A stretch of DNA of 64,000 nucleotides, taken from positions 868,001 through 932,000 of the forward strand of contig NZ_JBLKOA010000001.1 of NCBI RefSeq assembly GCF_051414135.1, in the 5' to 3' direction. Positions 8,146 through 16,710 of the stretch are shown here, piece by piece. The stretch comes from Halovenus halobia. Its GTDB lineage: Archaea; Halobacteriota; Halobacteria; Halobacteriales; Haloarculaceae. The number at the start of each line of letters is the position of its first letter. The first letter of the stretch is position 1. The notes beneath the pieces were generated by a model, which was given only the letters and a program-made list of their open reading frames with translations, did not search any database and was not told where the DNA came from. Position numbers and translations under genes: made by a program.

Positions 8146-8678
8146 TCAGTGTTCTGGTTCTTCGACAGGTGCCTGCATATCGTCAATCGTGAGGATAAGT
8201 GCGTTGTCAGTGTCGTCTTTTCCTTCGAGCGTCCCGATAATCTGGAGTTTCGACAACGGTGTCGGCCCGACAGTGACCTTATCGCCCTCGTTGAACGAGG
8301 ACAGCGACCCGCGCATGTTGATCTTCGCGCGACACTCCTCGGGGTGATGGACGCTTGTCAGGTCAATCTGTTCGACATTCGACCCGGTCATGAGTTCGCC
8401 GTTGTGATACAGGGGAACATCTGCAGCCTGGTCCATATCCTGAATCTGGAGGGCGTCGTATGCCGTCCCTGTTGGCTTGTAGCCACCTTTCGGCCCCGGT
8501 ACGCCTTCGACCAACTGCAGGGCCTTCAGGCTCTGCATCTGGTTGCGGATGGTTCCGGGATTGCGGTTAATTCGTCGGCGATGTCCTCCCCTTTGACCGC
8601 GCTGTCGGATTCTTTGTGGAGATTGATCAACTCCTGGAGAATTGTTTTCTGACTGGGAGTTAGTTCGATTGATGACAT
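8146..8678 (-). pseudogene. wHTH transcriptional regulator broken by a one-base frameshift
   Basis: Two overlapping frames make one protein. Frame one starts at ATG 8678 (MSSIELTPSQKTILQELINL) and runs to a stop at 8526. Frame two carries the rest, from MQSLKALQLVEGVPGPKGGY to 8146. The HTH resembles the N-terminal domain of archaeal regulators of the COG2524 type, where the junction reads ELNRNPGTIRNQMQSL. Adding one A on the coding strand near 8567 (ttaaccgc to ttaaaccgc) restores exactly that. The C-terminal part (about residues 60-170) is a beta-rich domain without a recognised ligand site. A TATA-like tttaaga at 8702-8708 supports the 8678 start. It may be a real mutation, a sequencing error, or rarely a programmed shift. 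Confidence 0.8.
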
Positions 8679-8791
8679 AATCCGAGTTTCGGTACTTGCC
8701 ATCTTAAACCCGACGGTAACAATAATGATAGTTTGCTGGCTTGTTCTGGCCCAGCCGAGCCTTTTTACGAGCACGTACTCTCTCGGCAGAC

Positions 8792-9694
8792 ATGAACCGG
8801 CCAGTCGAACTGCTCGGTGTGCCGATGGACCTGGGGGCCGACCGCCGTGGCGTCGACATGGGGCCGTCTGCGATTCGGTACGGCGGACTCGGAGACCAAC
8901 TTGCGGCGCTGGGAATCGACTGCGTCGACGGCGGTGACCTGCCCGTCCCTCGTCCGGAAAACAGCCGTTCTGAGTCCGATGTCGACGGGGACGCGAAGTA
9001 TCTCGACGCGACGGGCACGGTCTGTTCGGAGCTGGCAACACGAGTCGAGGCGGCCCGGTCTGATGAGAGTCTGCCCTTGGTGCTTGGCGGTGACCATTCC
9101 ATCGCAATCGGGACGGTCAACGGTGTTGCCGACGAACCAACCGGGCTGTTGTGGCTCGACGCCCACTCTGATATCAACACACCGGCGACGACGCCGAGCG
9201 GGAACGTTCACGGAATGCCGATAGCAGCGATTCTCGGCAATGGCGTCTTTGGCGATATGGAGTGGGCTCACGCCCCGAACGTCGCGCCAGAACATATCGC
9301 CATGGTCGGCTTGCGCAGTGTCGACCCAGGCGAGCGCGAGCGGCTGCAGTCGAGCCCAATCAACACCTATACGATGAGTGATATCGACCGCCGTGGAATC
9401 TCGGTGGTCGTCGAGGAGGCGCTTGAATACATTACCGACGGCCCCGACCAACTCGCGGTCAGTCTGGATATGGATATGCTCGACCCCAGCGAAGCCCCCG
9501 GTGTCGGGACGCCCATCCGAGGCGGCGTGTCTTACCGTGAGGCACACGCGGCGATGGAGATAGTTGCACGGTCGGAGACACCGCTGTGCTCGCTCGAACT
9601 TGTCGAAGTGAACCCCATTCTCGACGAGTCGAACCGCACCGCAGAACTGGCCTGTGAACTCATCGCGAGTGCGCTCGGCAAGCGCGTGCTCTAG
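8792..9694 (+). CDS. Arginase/agmatinase family ureohydrolase, probable arginase
   Basis: Binuclear manganese enzyme that hydrolyses arginine (or agmatine) to urea and ornithine (or putrescine). 300 residues. Metal ligands are in LGGDHSIAIG, WLDAHSDINTP and SLDMDMLDP; SGNVHGMP after the second motif is the substrate loop typical of arginases, and the C-terminal LELVEVNPILDESNRTAEL is the family signature. The start at 8792 (MNRPVELLGVPMDLG) is preferred over the frame extension to 8741, because a TATA-like ctttttacg at 8760-8768 gives a leaderless start here. Divergent from the broken regulator. The stop shares the tetranucleotide CTAG with the convergent acyl-CoA synthetase. Arginase versus agmatinase is not settled by motif alone. 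Confidence 0.85.
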   Translation: MNRPVELLGVPMDLGADRRGVDMGPSAIRYGGLGDQLAALGIDCVDGGDLPVPRPENSRSESDVDGDAKYLDATGTVCSELATRVEAARSDESLPLVLGGDHSIAIGTVNGVADEPTGLLWLDAHSDINTPATTPSGNVHGMPIAAILGNGVFGDMEWAHAPNVAPEHIAMVGLRSVDPGERERLQSSPINTYTMSDIDRRGISVVVEEALEYITDGPDQLAVSLDMDMLDPSEAPGVGTPIRGGVSYREAHAAMEIVARSETPLCSLELVEVNPILDESNRTAELACELIASALGKRVL

Positions 9695-11730
9695 CGCGCT
9701 GTCTCGATTTCGTCGAGCGCGTCGGGATTCTCGATGCTGGAGAGGTCACCGAGTTCCTCTCCCTCGTGGACTGCCTGAATCAGCCGCCGGACGATTTTGC
9801 CGCTCTGGGTCTTGGGGAACTCGTCGACGAAGAACAGTTCCGACGGGCGGAACGGTTTCCCCAGTTCCGCGCCGACGTGACTGGTCAGTTCCGCGCGCAG
9901 GTCATCAGACTCGTCGTAGCCGTCTTCGAGGATGACGTACGCAACGACAGCAGTGCCAGTCGTGTCGTCGTCGGCACCGATAACTGCGGCCGCGTTGACC
10001 GATTCGTGGTCGATGAGTGCGCTCTCGACCTCTGCGGGGCCAACCTTCCGGCCGGCGACGTTGAGCACATCGTCCGAGCGGCCGTGCAGGAACCAGAGAC
10101 CGTCCTCGTCTTTCTGTGCCCAGTCGCCGTGGTCCCAGAGGTCATCGAAGCGACTCCAGTACTCCTCCAGATAGCGCTCGTCGCCGCTCCACAGCGACTT
10201 CGTCATCGAGGGTGCAGAGGAGCGACAGACGAGGTACCCCTGCTTGTGCTCGTCGGCGACGGATTTGCCAGTCGCGTCGACAATGTCGACATCCATTCCG
10301 AGGGCAGGCCCGCCCAGCGTGCCTGGCTTCAGGGAGTGCGTCGGGGACGGCTGGAGGAAACAGCCGAAGATTTCGGTGCCGCCGGAGATGTTCATAATCG
10401 GAGTGTCGCCGTTCCCAACGTTCTCGTAGAACCACTGCCAGGACTCGGGGTCCCACGGTTCGCCGGTCGACCCCAGCAGACGAAGTGTCGAGAGGTCGTG
10501 CCCGTCCAGATGCTCGTCGCCGTGTTTGCGCAGGGCTCGGATGGCTGTCGGTGAGATACCGAAGACGCTCAGCCCGTGGCGGTCGATCATCTCCCAGTAT
10601 CTGTCTGGCCCGGGGTAATCAGGCGCGCCCTCGTACATGAAGATAGTTCCGCCAAAGACGTGGTTGCCGATGAGCGTCCACGGCCCCATCATCCAGCCGA
10701 TGTCCGAGACCCAGAAGAATCGGTCCGAGGGCTGGTGGTCGAACGAGAAGTACAGCTCCTTTGCTGGCTGGACGAGGCCGCCAGCGTGGGTGTGAACGAT
10801 GCCTTTCGGCTTGCCAGTTGTCCCCGAAGAGTACAGCAACATCGACTCCTGATCGGAGTCCAGCGATTTCGTCTCGTAGCTGTCGTCTGCCTCGCCGACG
10901 GTGTCGGCCCACCACTCGTCGCGGCCATCCGTCATCGGGATATCGACGCCGAGACGGTCGAACACGACCACGTCCTCGACGTGGCCTGCCTCCGCGATGG
11001 CCTTGTCGGCCTGCTCCTTGAGTGTGATTTCGTCGCCGCGGCGGTAGAACCCGTCGCCGGTAAACAGAACAGAACACTCCGCGTCAGCAATTCGCGTGGC
11101 TGTGGCGTCGACGCCGAATCCGGAGAAGATTGGGACGGCAATCGCGCCGACTTTGAAACAGCCATAGAGCAGCGAGACGACTTCGGGGACCATCGGCATA
11201 TACAGGCCCACGGTGTCTCCGGTGCCGACGCCCCTGGCTTCGAGCGTGTTGGCTACCTGATTGGCCTGTCGGTGGAGTTCGTGGTAGGTCACCTCCCGTA
11301 CGTCGCCGTCTTCGCCCTCCCAGATTGTCGCGACCTTGTTACGAGTCTCCGACTCGGGGGCTGCGTGGCGGTCGACGACGTTGTGCGCAATATTCAGTTT
11401 CCCCCCGACGTACCAGTCGGTGAACTGTGGTCCCCCGCGGCTCGCGGCGTCGCCGCTCGCGTCATCCAGGGGGCTCCGCGCCCCGCTGTCGTCTCTGACG
11501 GCGTCGTACGGGTCGTCGAACTCCAGCCCGAGCGTGTCGACAATTTCGTCCCAGAACCAGTCCAGTCCTGACGCCTCAACCCCCTCGATGTCAGTCGTCG
11601 ACCGGCGGTGTAGTTCCTCGTAGTCGTCGATATCGTGTTCAGCCATGAACTGCGCGACGTTGCTCGATTCCAGAAACGTCGCGGACGGCTCGTAGACAAT
11701 CTCATCCGTTCCGTCGAGTTCTCCAGACAT
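9691..11730 (-). CDS. AMP-forming acyl-CoA synthetase (acetyl-CoA synthetase-like)
   Basis: ANL superfamily ligase of 679 residues that activates a short carboxylic acid via an acyl-adenylate. The N-terminal ACAS_N-like segment precedes YSSGTTGKPKGIVHTH (P-loop, about residues 265-280), WVSDIGWMMGPW, and the C-terminal HGRSDDVLNVAGRKVGPAEVES hinge with the conserved Lys in KTQSGKIVRRL near the end. The A5 motif reads NISGGTEIFG, not the WQTETG of typical acetyl-CoA synthetases; SGGT is seen in acetoacetyl-CoA and some propionyl-type ligases, so the substrate may not be acetate. ATG 11730 is preferred to the upstream codon at 11757, which overlaps the likely TATA region. Stop shared with the arginase-like gene as CTAG. 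Confidence 0.85.
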   Translation of the reverse strand: MSGELDGTDEIVYEPSATFLESSNVAQFMAEHDIDDYEELHRRSTTDIEGVEASGLDWFWDEIVDTLGLEFDDPYDAVRDDSGARSPLDDASGDAASRGGPQFTDWYVGGKLNIAHNVVDRHAAPESETRNKVATIWEGEDGDVREVTYHELHRQANQVANTLEARGVGTGDTVGLYMPMVPEVVSLLYGCFKVGAIAVPIFSGFGVDATATRIADAECSVLFTGDGFYRRGDEITLKEQADKAIAEAGHVEDVVVFDRLGVDIPMTDGRDEWWADTVGEADDSYETKSLDSDQESMLLYSSGTTGKPKGIVHTHAGGLVQPAKELYFSFDHQPSDRFFWVSDIGWMMGPWTLIGNHVFGGTIFMYEGAPDYPGPDRYWEMIDRHGLSVFGISPTAIRALRKHGDEHLDGHDLSTLRLLGSTGEPWDPESWQWFYENVGNGDTPIMNISGGTEIFGCFLQPSPTHSLKPGTLGGPALGMDVDIVDATGKSVADEHKQGYLVCRSSAPSMTKSLWSGDERYLEEYWSRFDDLWDHGDWAQKDEDGLWFLHGRSDDVLNVAGRKVGPAEVESALIDHESVNAAAVIGADDDTTGTAVVAYVILEDGYDESDDLRAELTSHVGAELGKPFRPSELFFVDEFPKTQSGKIVRRLIQAVHEGEELGDLSSIENPDALDEIETAR

Positions 11731-11915
11731 GTCTGAACAGAGACGCGCAGCGGTCAAAAAGCGTCGGGTTAACGCGGCTCAGACCATCCCGAACAGGGGC
11801 AAAGGAGAGATATGCTACGAGTACAGACTGACCACTCGAGGAAGTACTGCGACCAGCAGTCCGTCTCCAGACCCGGTCATCTTTAGTGTCGCAGTATCAT
11901 AGACGCGGATAACTG

Positions 11916-13064
11916 ATGACGGAAGATTTCTATGATATCCTTGGCGTTTCACGAGACGCCTCAGACGACGAGATCGAGAGCGCGTACCGCGAGGCCGTCC
12001 GAGAGTATCACCCGGACGTGAGTGACGACCCCGACGCAGAGGAGAAGTTCAAGAAGGCAAAGAAGGCAAAGGAGGTGTTGACTGACGACGAGAAACGCCA
12101 GATGTACGACCAGATGGGCCACGAGCAGTTCGTCGAGGCCGAGAAACGCGGCGCGACCGACGACGGTGGTCGGGGCGGCCGCGGCGGTGACCCCTTCGGC
12201 GGCGCCGCTGGCGGGGGTGGCCCATTCGGCAATATGCAGGACATCTTCGACCAGTTTTTCGGCGGATCCGGTGGTGGTGGCGGCAACCGCCGCGGGCAAG
12301 ACCTCAAAACGCAACTGACAATCGACCTCGAAGCGGCCTATCACGGTACCGAGAAGGAACTGACCGTCACACGGCCAGAAGCCTGCGGAGAGTGTGATGG
12401 CCGCGGCCACCCGCCGGGGACCGACTCTCGGACCTGCCCGGACTGTAACGGCAGTGGCGAGCAGACTCGTGTCCAAGAGACCGCATTCGGGCGGATGCAA
12501 CAGCGGACCGCCTGCCAGCGCTGCGAAGGCCAGGGCACAATCTACGACGAGCGGTGTTCGACCTGCCGGGGCGACGGTATCGTCCGCAACCAGACGACGC
12601 TACAGGTCGAGATTCCGGCAGGAATCAAAACTGGCCAGACACTCCGAATGCGCGGCGAGGGCGCGCCCGGCGAGAGTGGCCGAAACGGTGACTTGCTCGT
12701 CGAAATCAAAATCGAGGACCACCCTGACTTCGACCGCGAGGGCGCAAATCTGCAGACTCGCAAGGCCATCTCGTTCCCGCAGGCCGTCTTCGGCGATACA
12801 GTCGAACTGGAAACCTTCGACGGCACCGTCGAGTTCGAAGTGCCAGAAGGGACCCAGAGCGGCGAAACCTTCCGACTCAATGGGAAAGGAATGCCGCGGC
12901 CACAGCGCCGTGGCAGCGGCGACCTGTTGGTGAAGGTGCAGGTTGTCACCCCGGACTCGCTCAACGAGGAGCAACGCGAGGCGCTGGAGGCATTTGCAGA
13001 GGCCGGCGGCGAGGATATCGAGGTAGAGCAGGGCTTTTTTGATAGGCTCCGTAACTCCTTCTAA
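11916..13064 (+). CDS. dnaJ: Chaperone protein DnaJ (Hsp40)
   Basis: Co-chaperone that stimulates the DnaK ATPase and binds unfolded protein. 382 residues with the full type I layout: J domain 1-70 with HPD in VREYHPDVSDD, Gly/Phe-rich linker 90-130, zinc domain with all four repeats CGECDGRG, CPDCNGSG, CQRCEGQG and CSTCRGDG, then the two beta-barrel substrate domains. No dnaK or grpE is in the window, although many haloarchaea keep them together. The last codon overlaps the next gene as TAATGG, so the two are coupled. A TATA-like ctttagtg near 11882 lies about 30 bases before the start. Confidence 0.96.
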   Translation: MTEDFYDILGVSRDASDDEIESAYREAVREYHPDVSDDPDAEEKFKKAKKAKEVLTDDEKRQMYDQMGHEQFVEAEKRGATDDGGRGGRGGDPFGGAAGGGGPFGNMQDIFDQFFGGSGGGGGNRRGQDLKTQLTIDLEAAYHGTEKELTVTRPEACGECDGRGHPPGTDSRTCPDCNGSGEQTRVQETAFGRMQQRTACQRCEGQGTIYDERCSTCRGDGIVRNQTTLQVEIPAGIKTGQTLRMRGEGAPGESGRNGDLLVEIKIEDHPDFDREGANLQTRKAISFPQAVFGDTVELETFDGTVEFEVPEGTQSGETFRLNGKGMPRPQRRGSGDLLVKVQVVTPDSLNEEQREALEAFAEAGGEDIEVEQGFFDRLRNSF

Positions 13065-13834
13065 TGGAGTCGCTCAAGGACCTCGTCGCTGCCTGTCGCG
13101 GTGTTGACGGCACTGTCATCGAAACGCCCACGCGAACAGCTCCCTACACCTACGACGATTTCGTCCCGAACGTCTGGAAATCGGGCAACCTACTCGGCCA
13201 CTACGGCGTCCACCCCGGTGCTGCCGTGACGGTGCTCTCCGGGCCGAAGGAAGCAGGCCCCGACGACGACAGCCGACGCGCTGACGCCGCAGACTCGGTG
13301 TACGCGGCCATCGGCGCGACACTGGTCGGTGCAACGGTCGAACTGGAAGCGTCCGAACCCGTCGACTCTCGGGCTCTCGTTCTCCCGGCGGGCTGGACAG
13401 AGCGCTACGACCTCACGCCACAGTGTACACAGATAGCCTACGGCGGCCCGCCCGAGGAAGCAGATGTTGTCCACTTCGAGCAGGAGATGTGGAGTGAGAA
13501 TCCAATCGAGCCACCCGAACGAGTCGAGGCTGGCGACCCTGCTCTCCGGGACGAGGAGGGCACCTACAGCCACGGGGACCTGCTCTCACTGGCGACCGAG
13601 TTAGTCGACGAGTACGACCTCGACGCCGACAGCAAGGTCGTGCTAGACGCGCCACTGGTCGAGGTCGGTGCGGTCGTGACGGTGCTCGCTACCCTCGCTG
13701 CAGAAGCGACGCTGGAACTGCGCGAGGGAGCGAGCGAGACGGACGGAGCGCTGGTCGTGACCGAAACGGGGACGGAGAAGACGGTGGGTGTGGCCGACCT
13801 TACACAGCGCCTGCGCGATACTCGCCGTGCTTGA
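13064..13834 (+). CDS. Conserved haloarchaeal protein coupled to dnaJ, ANL-like and internally duplicated
   Basis: 256 residues, no catalytic motif of any enzyme seen. The N-terminal half (APYTYDDFVPNVWKSGNLL, then GVHPGAAVTVL, GATLVGATVEL, ALVLPAGW) resembles the first strands and helices of adenylate-forming enzymes. The second half repeats the pattern: GTYSHGDLLSLATELV, ADSKVVLDAPL, ATLAAEATLEL, ALVVTETG. It therefore looks like two shrunken copies of an ANL N-terminal subdomain that lack the P-loop and the A5-A10 motifs. The start overlaps the dnaJ stop by one base, and the 3' end overlaps a convergent membrane protein gene by 35 bases. Function unknown; a chaperone link is suggested only by coupling. 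Confidence 0.7.
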   Translation: MESLKDLVAACRGVDGTVIETPTRTAPYTYDDFVPNVWKSGNLLGHYGVHPGAAVTVLSGPKEAGPDDDSRRADAADSVYAAIGATLVGATVELEASEPVDSRALVLPAGWTERYDLTPQCTQIAYGGPPEEADVVHFEQEMWSENPIEPPERVEAGDPALRDEEGTYSHGDLLSLATELVDEYDLDADSKVVLDAPLVEVGAVVTVLATLAAEATLELREGASETDGALVVTETGTEKTVGVADLTQRLRDTRRA

Positions 13835-13997
13835 CGCCGATTACGAAGACAATTGCTGCGAAGACGAGCATCGACGGCGTGACCATCATCAGTGTCGTCG
13901 TTGCCGTCATCGGAATCGGCGAGAAGATGAGCCCGGCACTGCCGGCAGCGATAATTGCGAGGATTACACCAGCCGAGACGGGGAGGTTAAGTTCCAT
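13800..13997 (-). CDS. Small haloarchaeal two-helix membrane protein (DUF7333-like)
   Basis: 65 residues beginning MELNLPVSAGVILAII with two hydrophobic helices (about 7-27 and 36-55) and the C-terminal IGVKHGEYRAGAV. Small haloarchaeal proteins with this layout and the VKHGEYR end are common; the family name is from memory and not checked. The start at 13997 has a TATA-like cataaaaag at 14018-14026 on the plus strand, which fits a leaderless start and excludes the longer frame to 14102. It overlaps the end of the convergent dnaJ-linked gene. Confidence 0.65.
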   Translation of the reverse strand: MELNLPVSAGVILAIIAAGSAGLIFSPIPMTATTTLMMVTPSMLVFAAIVFVIGVKHGEYRAGAV

Positions 13998-14098
13998 ATC
14001 TCTTTGTAGGTTCTCATCATAAAAAGCCTTCAGATACAGGGCCGAGTCCACAGGAGTCGTCGGGATAGCTGCACCGAAGCGAACGACCCAGACGGCAG

Positions 14099-15874
14099 TC
14101 AATCGAGCAGTCCGACGCCGGTAATCTCGAAGCGCGCGCCACCCGCCTCGCTCTCGGTCACGTCGATATCCCAGCCGTGTTCGGTGGCGACCTGTTCGAC
14201 GATCGCCAGCCCGAGGCCGGTTCCGTCGTCTTTCGTGGTGTAGCCCGCCTCGAAGACGCGGTCGCGCTCCTCGACAGCCAGCCCGACGCCGTCGTCCTCG
14301 ACGTAAAATCCGTCCGGGTCGAGCGTCCCGACGGTCACTGTCGTGTCCGTGTCGCCGTGCTCCACGGCGTTGTGATACAGGTTCTCGAGCAGACTCTTCA
14401 CTCGACTCGGGTCCGCCTGAATCGTCGGCGAGTCGTCGAACGCCAATTCAAGCGTCGCCCCCGCCGTGTCGAGATTCGCCCACGGCTCTGGCGCCAGTTC
14501 GGCGAGGTCGACCGCCTCAGTATCGCCGACAGCTGTCCCCTGGTCGGCGAACACGAGCAGGTCGTCGATCAACTGCTCCATCCGGTCGAGCGAGTCTGCA
14601 ACGTTGTCGAGGTGTGGACTCTCGACGTCCTGTGTCGCCAAGTCCAGGCGCAGTGTCGCGACATTGAGCGCGTTGCGCAGGTCGTGTGAGACGAAGCCGG
14701 TGAACGCGTCGAGTTTCTCGTTCTGGGTGAGTAGCTTGTGTTCGCGCTCCTTGCGGTCGGTGATGTCGCGTGTCGTGACGACGTAGCCCGATAACGCCGA
14801 CTCTGTCCGGTCGCTCGCGACAGACTCCAGCCAGAGGTACGAGCCGTCGGCGTCCTGGAACCGATACTCGATGCGCTTTCGCGTGCCGGTCTCCACGAGG
14901 TCGGCAAATTCCGAGCCAACCCATTCTCGGTCGGCGGGGTGGACGTACTCGAAGACAGAATCGCCGACAAGTTCCTCGGGCGTGTACCCTAGCACGTGTT
15001 CAGAAGACGGTGAGAGGTCCGCGAACGTACCGTCCTCGCTGACGATGCCCAGTATGTCAGAGGTGTTGTCGATGTAGGCGTCCAGCCGTTCAGCCCAGCG
15101 CTTGCGCTCGGTGATATCGGTGATGAACCCCTCAAGCGCTTCGAGGTCACCGTTGTCGTAGATGCCCCGCCCTCGCTCCCACATCCACCGGACCGCTCCG
15201 TCACGGGTCTGTATCTGGTAGGTGACCTCGAAGGTGCCGTCGCGTGCCAGCCCCTCCTGGACGGCAGCCCACATCCGCTCGCGCTCCTCGGGGTGCAAGA
15301 CATCCTCGCCCCAGACGACGCTCCCGGATTCGAGTTCCTCGGCGGTGTAGCCGGTGAGTTCCTCGACTTCTCCCTCGACAGCCTCCATCGGCCAGTCGGG
15401 TTGATTCTTGCTCCGATAAACGATGCCCGGGAGCGTGCTAATCAGCGTTTCGAGGCGGCGGGTGCGCTCCTCGAGCATTTGCTCTGACTCGCGGGCGTCG
15501 GCTGCATTCTGGATTCGGTTGGCGAGGACGGCATACTGGTCAATCCCCGACTCTTTTTGAAGATAATCAGTGACACCAGCAGAGATGGCTTCGCTCGCGA
15601 TCTCTTCGCTCCCCTTGCCCGTAAACAGGATAAACGGGAGGTCAGGGTGGTTCTCGCGGACGGCTTCGAGAAACTGGATCCCGTTCGTATCTGGCATATC
15701 GTAATCAGAGACGACGCAGTCGAACGGTTTCGAGCCGAGTTGGTCGAGTCCCTCGTCGGGGTGGGTCGCAGTTTCGACCGTGAGTTCCTCACTCTCACGC
15801 TCGAGGACCGTCGACGCCACGTCGGCAAGGTTTGGGTCGTCGTCGACGTGGAGAACCCGGATATTACCGGACAT
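14099..15874 (-). CDS. Receiver-PAS-PAS hybrid sensor histidine kinase
   Basis: Signal transduction protein of 591 residues with no membrane segment, so a cytoplasmic sensor. An N-terminal receiver domain (1-120) has the phospho-acceptor D57 in VVSDYDMPD and Lys in LFTGKGS. Two PAS domains follow (about 145-250 and 265-385), each with a WxW-like PAC tail. HisKA has FVSHDLRNALNVATLRLDLA with the phospho-His, and the HATPase has NLYHNAVEHG (N box), YVEDDGVGLA (G1) and DGTGLGLAIVEQV (G2). Starting with the receiver is common in haloarchaea. Start MSGNIRVLHVDDD at 15874 is chosen because the residues before it are not receiver-like. No partner regulator lies beside it, so phosphotransfer targets are unknown. 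Confidence 0.9.
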   Translation of the reverse strand: MSGNIRVLHVDDDPNLADVASTVLERESEELTVETATHPDEGLDQLGSKPFDCVVSDYDMPDTNGIQFLEAVRENHPDLPFILFTGKGSEEIASEAISAGVTDYLQKESGIDQYAVLANRIQNAADARESEQMLEERTRRLETLISTLPGIVYRSKNQPDWPMEAVEGEVEELTGYTAEELESGSVVWGEDVLHPEERERMWAAVQEGLARDGTFEVTYQIQTRDGAVRWMWERGRGIYDNGDLEALEGFITDITERKRWAERLDAYIDNTSDILGIVSEDGTFADLSPSSEHVLGYTPEELVGDSVFEYVHPADREWVGSEFADLVETGTRKRIEYRFQDADGSYLWLESVASDRTESALSGYVVTTRDITDRKEREHKLLTQNEKLDAFTGFVSHDLRNALNVATLRLDLATQDVESPHLDNVADSLDRMEQLIDDLLVFADQGTAVGDTEAVDLAELAPEPWANLDTAGATLELAFDDSPTIQADPSRVKSLLENLYHNAVEHGDTDTTVTVGTLDPDGFYVEDDGVGLAVEERDRVFEAGYTTKDDGTGLGLAIVEQVATEHGWDIDVTESEAGGARFEITGVGLLD

Positions 15875-15923
15875 ATGCGGAGTAAGTACGCGGACCGATA
15901 TCAAAGGTCCGCCGAAAGTCGGG

Positions 15924-16664
15924 TTATTCGCCGGTTGGCCGGATCAGGTCTGCAAGCGAGACGAGCAGTCCCAGCACCCAGCCAATCGGGAACGAGAAGA
16001 CGAACCAGATGATGACGTGATGGCCTTCTTGTCGGTCGATCTGGCCGAGTTGGTCCTGGACGATGGCGGGACTGGCCTGGAACAGGTCCTGTGCGAGTTC
16101 GTCACTCCGGGCGATGATGAGGTCTTCGAGCACCGGGTGAAAGAGCGCAGCGACCACTGGCGGGAGGAAGAGTGCAGTCATCGCGAACGGATAGGCGAGG
16201 CTAATCGTCGTCCCACGGCCGCCGAGGCGCCAGAAGGCGTAGGACAGGGCTGACGAGACGACGGCGACGATGCCGGCCGCGCCGATAGCGAAAATCTCGA
16301 CGGTGCTGAACGTCCCCTGGAACTGAAACCAGATCAGCGCGACTAATCCGCCCCAGAGTGCGACAAAGACCGCAATCACGCCGAATAACCCAAGCCGGGC
16401 CGCAGTGACGTTCAGTTTGCGGGCCTGAAACCGCACAAAGTAGCCGGTCAACAGGAGCGGATAGGAAACGGCGACGATCAACAGCCCCAGCACAGAGACG
16501 AGTCGGTACAGAAATCGCTTGCCGGTAGTCTCGGGCTCGTACTTTCCGAGAACCGTGTTTTCAGCTTTGCGCTGGCGTGGATAGAACAGCTCCATCCACG
16601 TTTCGTGCATAAGCGTCAGGTCGTATTTGATCGCGTCAGCGATACCGCGATTCGCGGCTGCCAT
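15924..16664 (-). CDS. Haloarchaeal membrane protein, unknown function
   Basis: 246 residues. A cytoplasmic N-terminal segment (AIKYDLTLMHETWMELFYP, basic PRQRKAENT) precedes several membrane helices between about residues 55 and 180, a loop with acidic residues, and a final helix pair ending VLGLLVSLADLIRPTGE. No catalytic motif is seen. ATG 16664 is preferred to the GTG at 16670; a TATA-like acatatacc sits about 27 bases upstream. It is in line with the kinase downstream and the aldo/keto reductase upstream but with clear gaps, so it is probably its own transcript. Confidence 0.65.
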   Translation of the reverse strand: MAAANRGIADAIKYDLTLMHETWMELFYPRQRKAENTVLGKYEPETTGKRFLYRLVSVLGLLIVAVSYPLLLTGYFVRFQARKLNVTAARLGLFGVIAVFVALWGGLVALIWFQFQGTFSTVEIFAIGAAGIVAVVSSALSYAFWRLGGRGTTISLAYPFAMTALFLPPVVAALFHPVLEDLIIARSDELAQDLFQASPAIVQDQLGQIDRQEGHHVIIWFVFSFPIGWVLGLLVSLADLIRPTGE

Positions 16665-16710
16665 ATCCACCCGTTTGATTGCCCCCGGTATATGTTTTCG
16701 TACTCGATTC

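Noticed and set aside
10576..11571. Long open frame of 331 codons on the plus strand
   Set aside because: Lies opposite the acyl-CoA synthetase, whose motifs are complete; the antisense frame has no start context and no family character. It is the usual shadow caused by high GC.
14003..14102. Longer start for the 65-residue membrane protein
   Set aside because: The added residues cross its likely TATA element and contain no family-like sequence.
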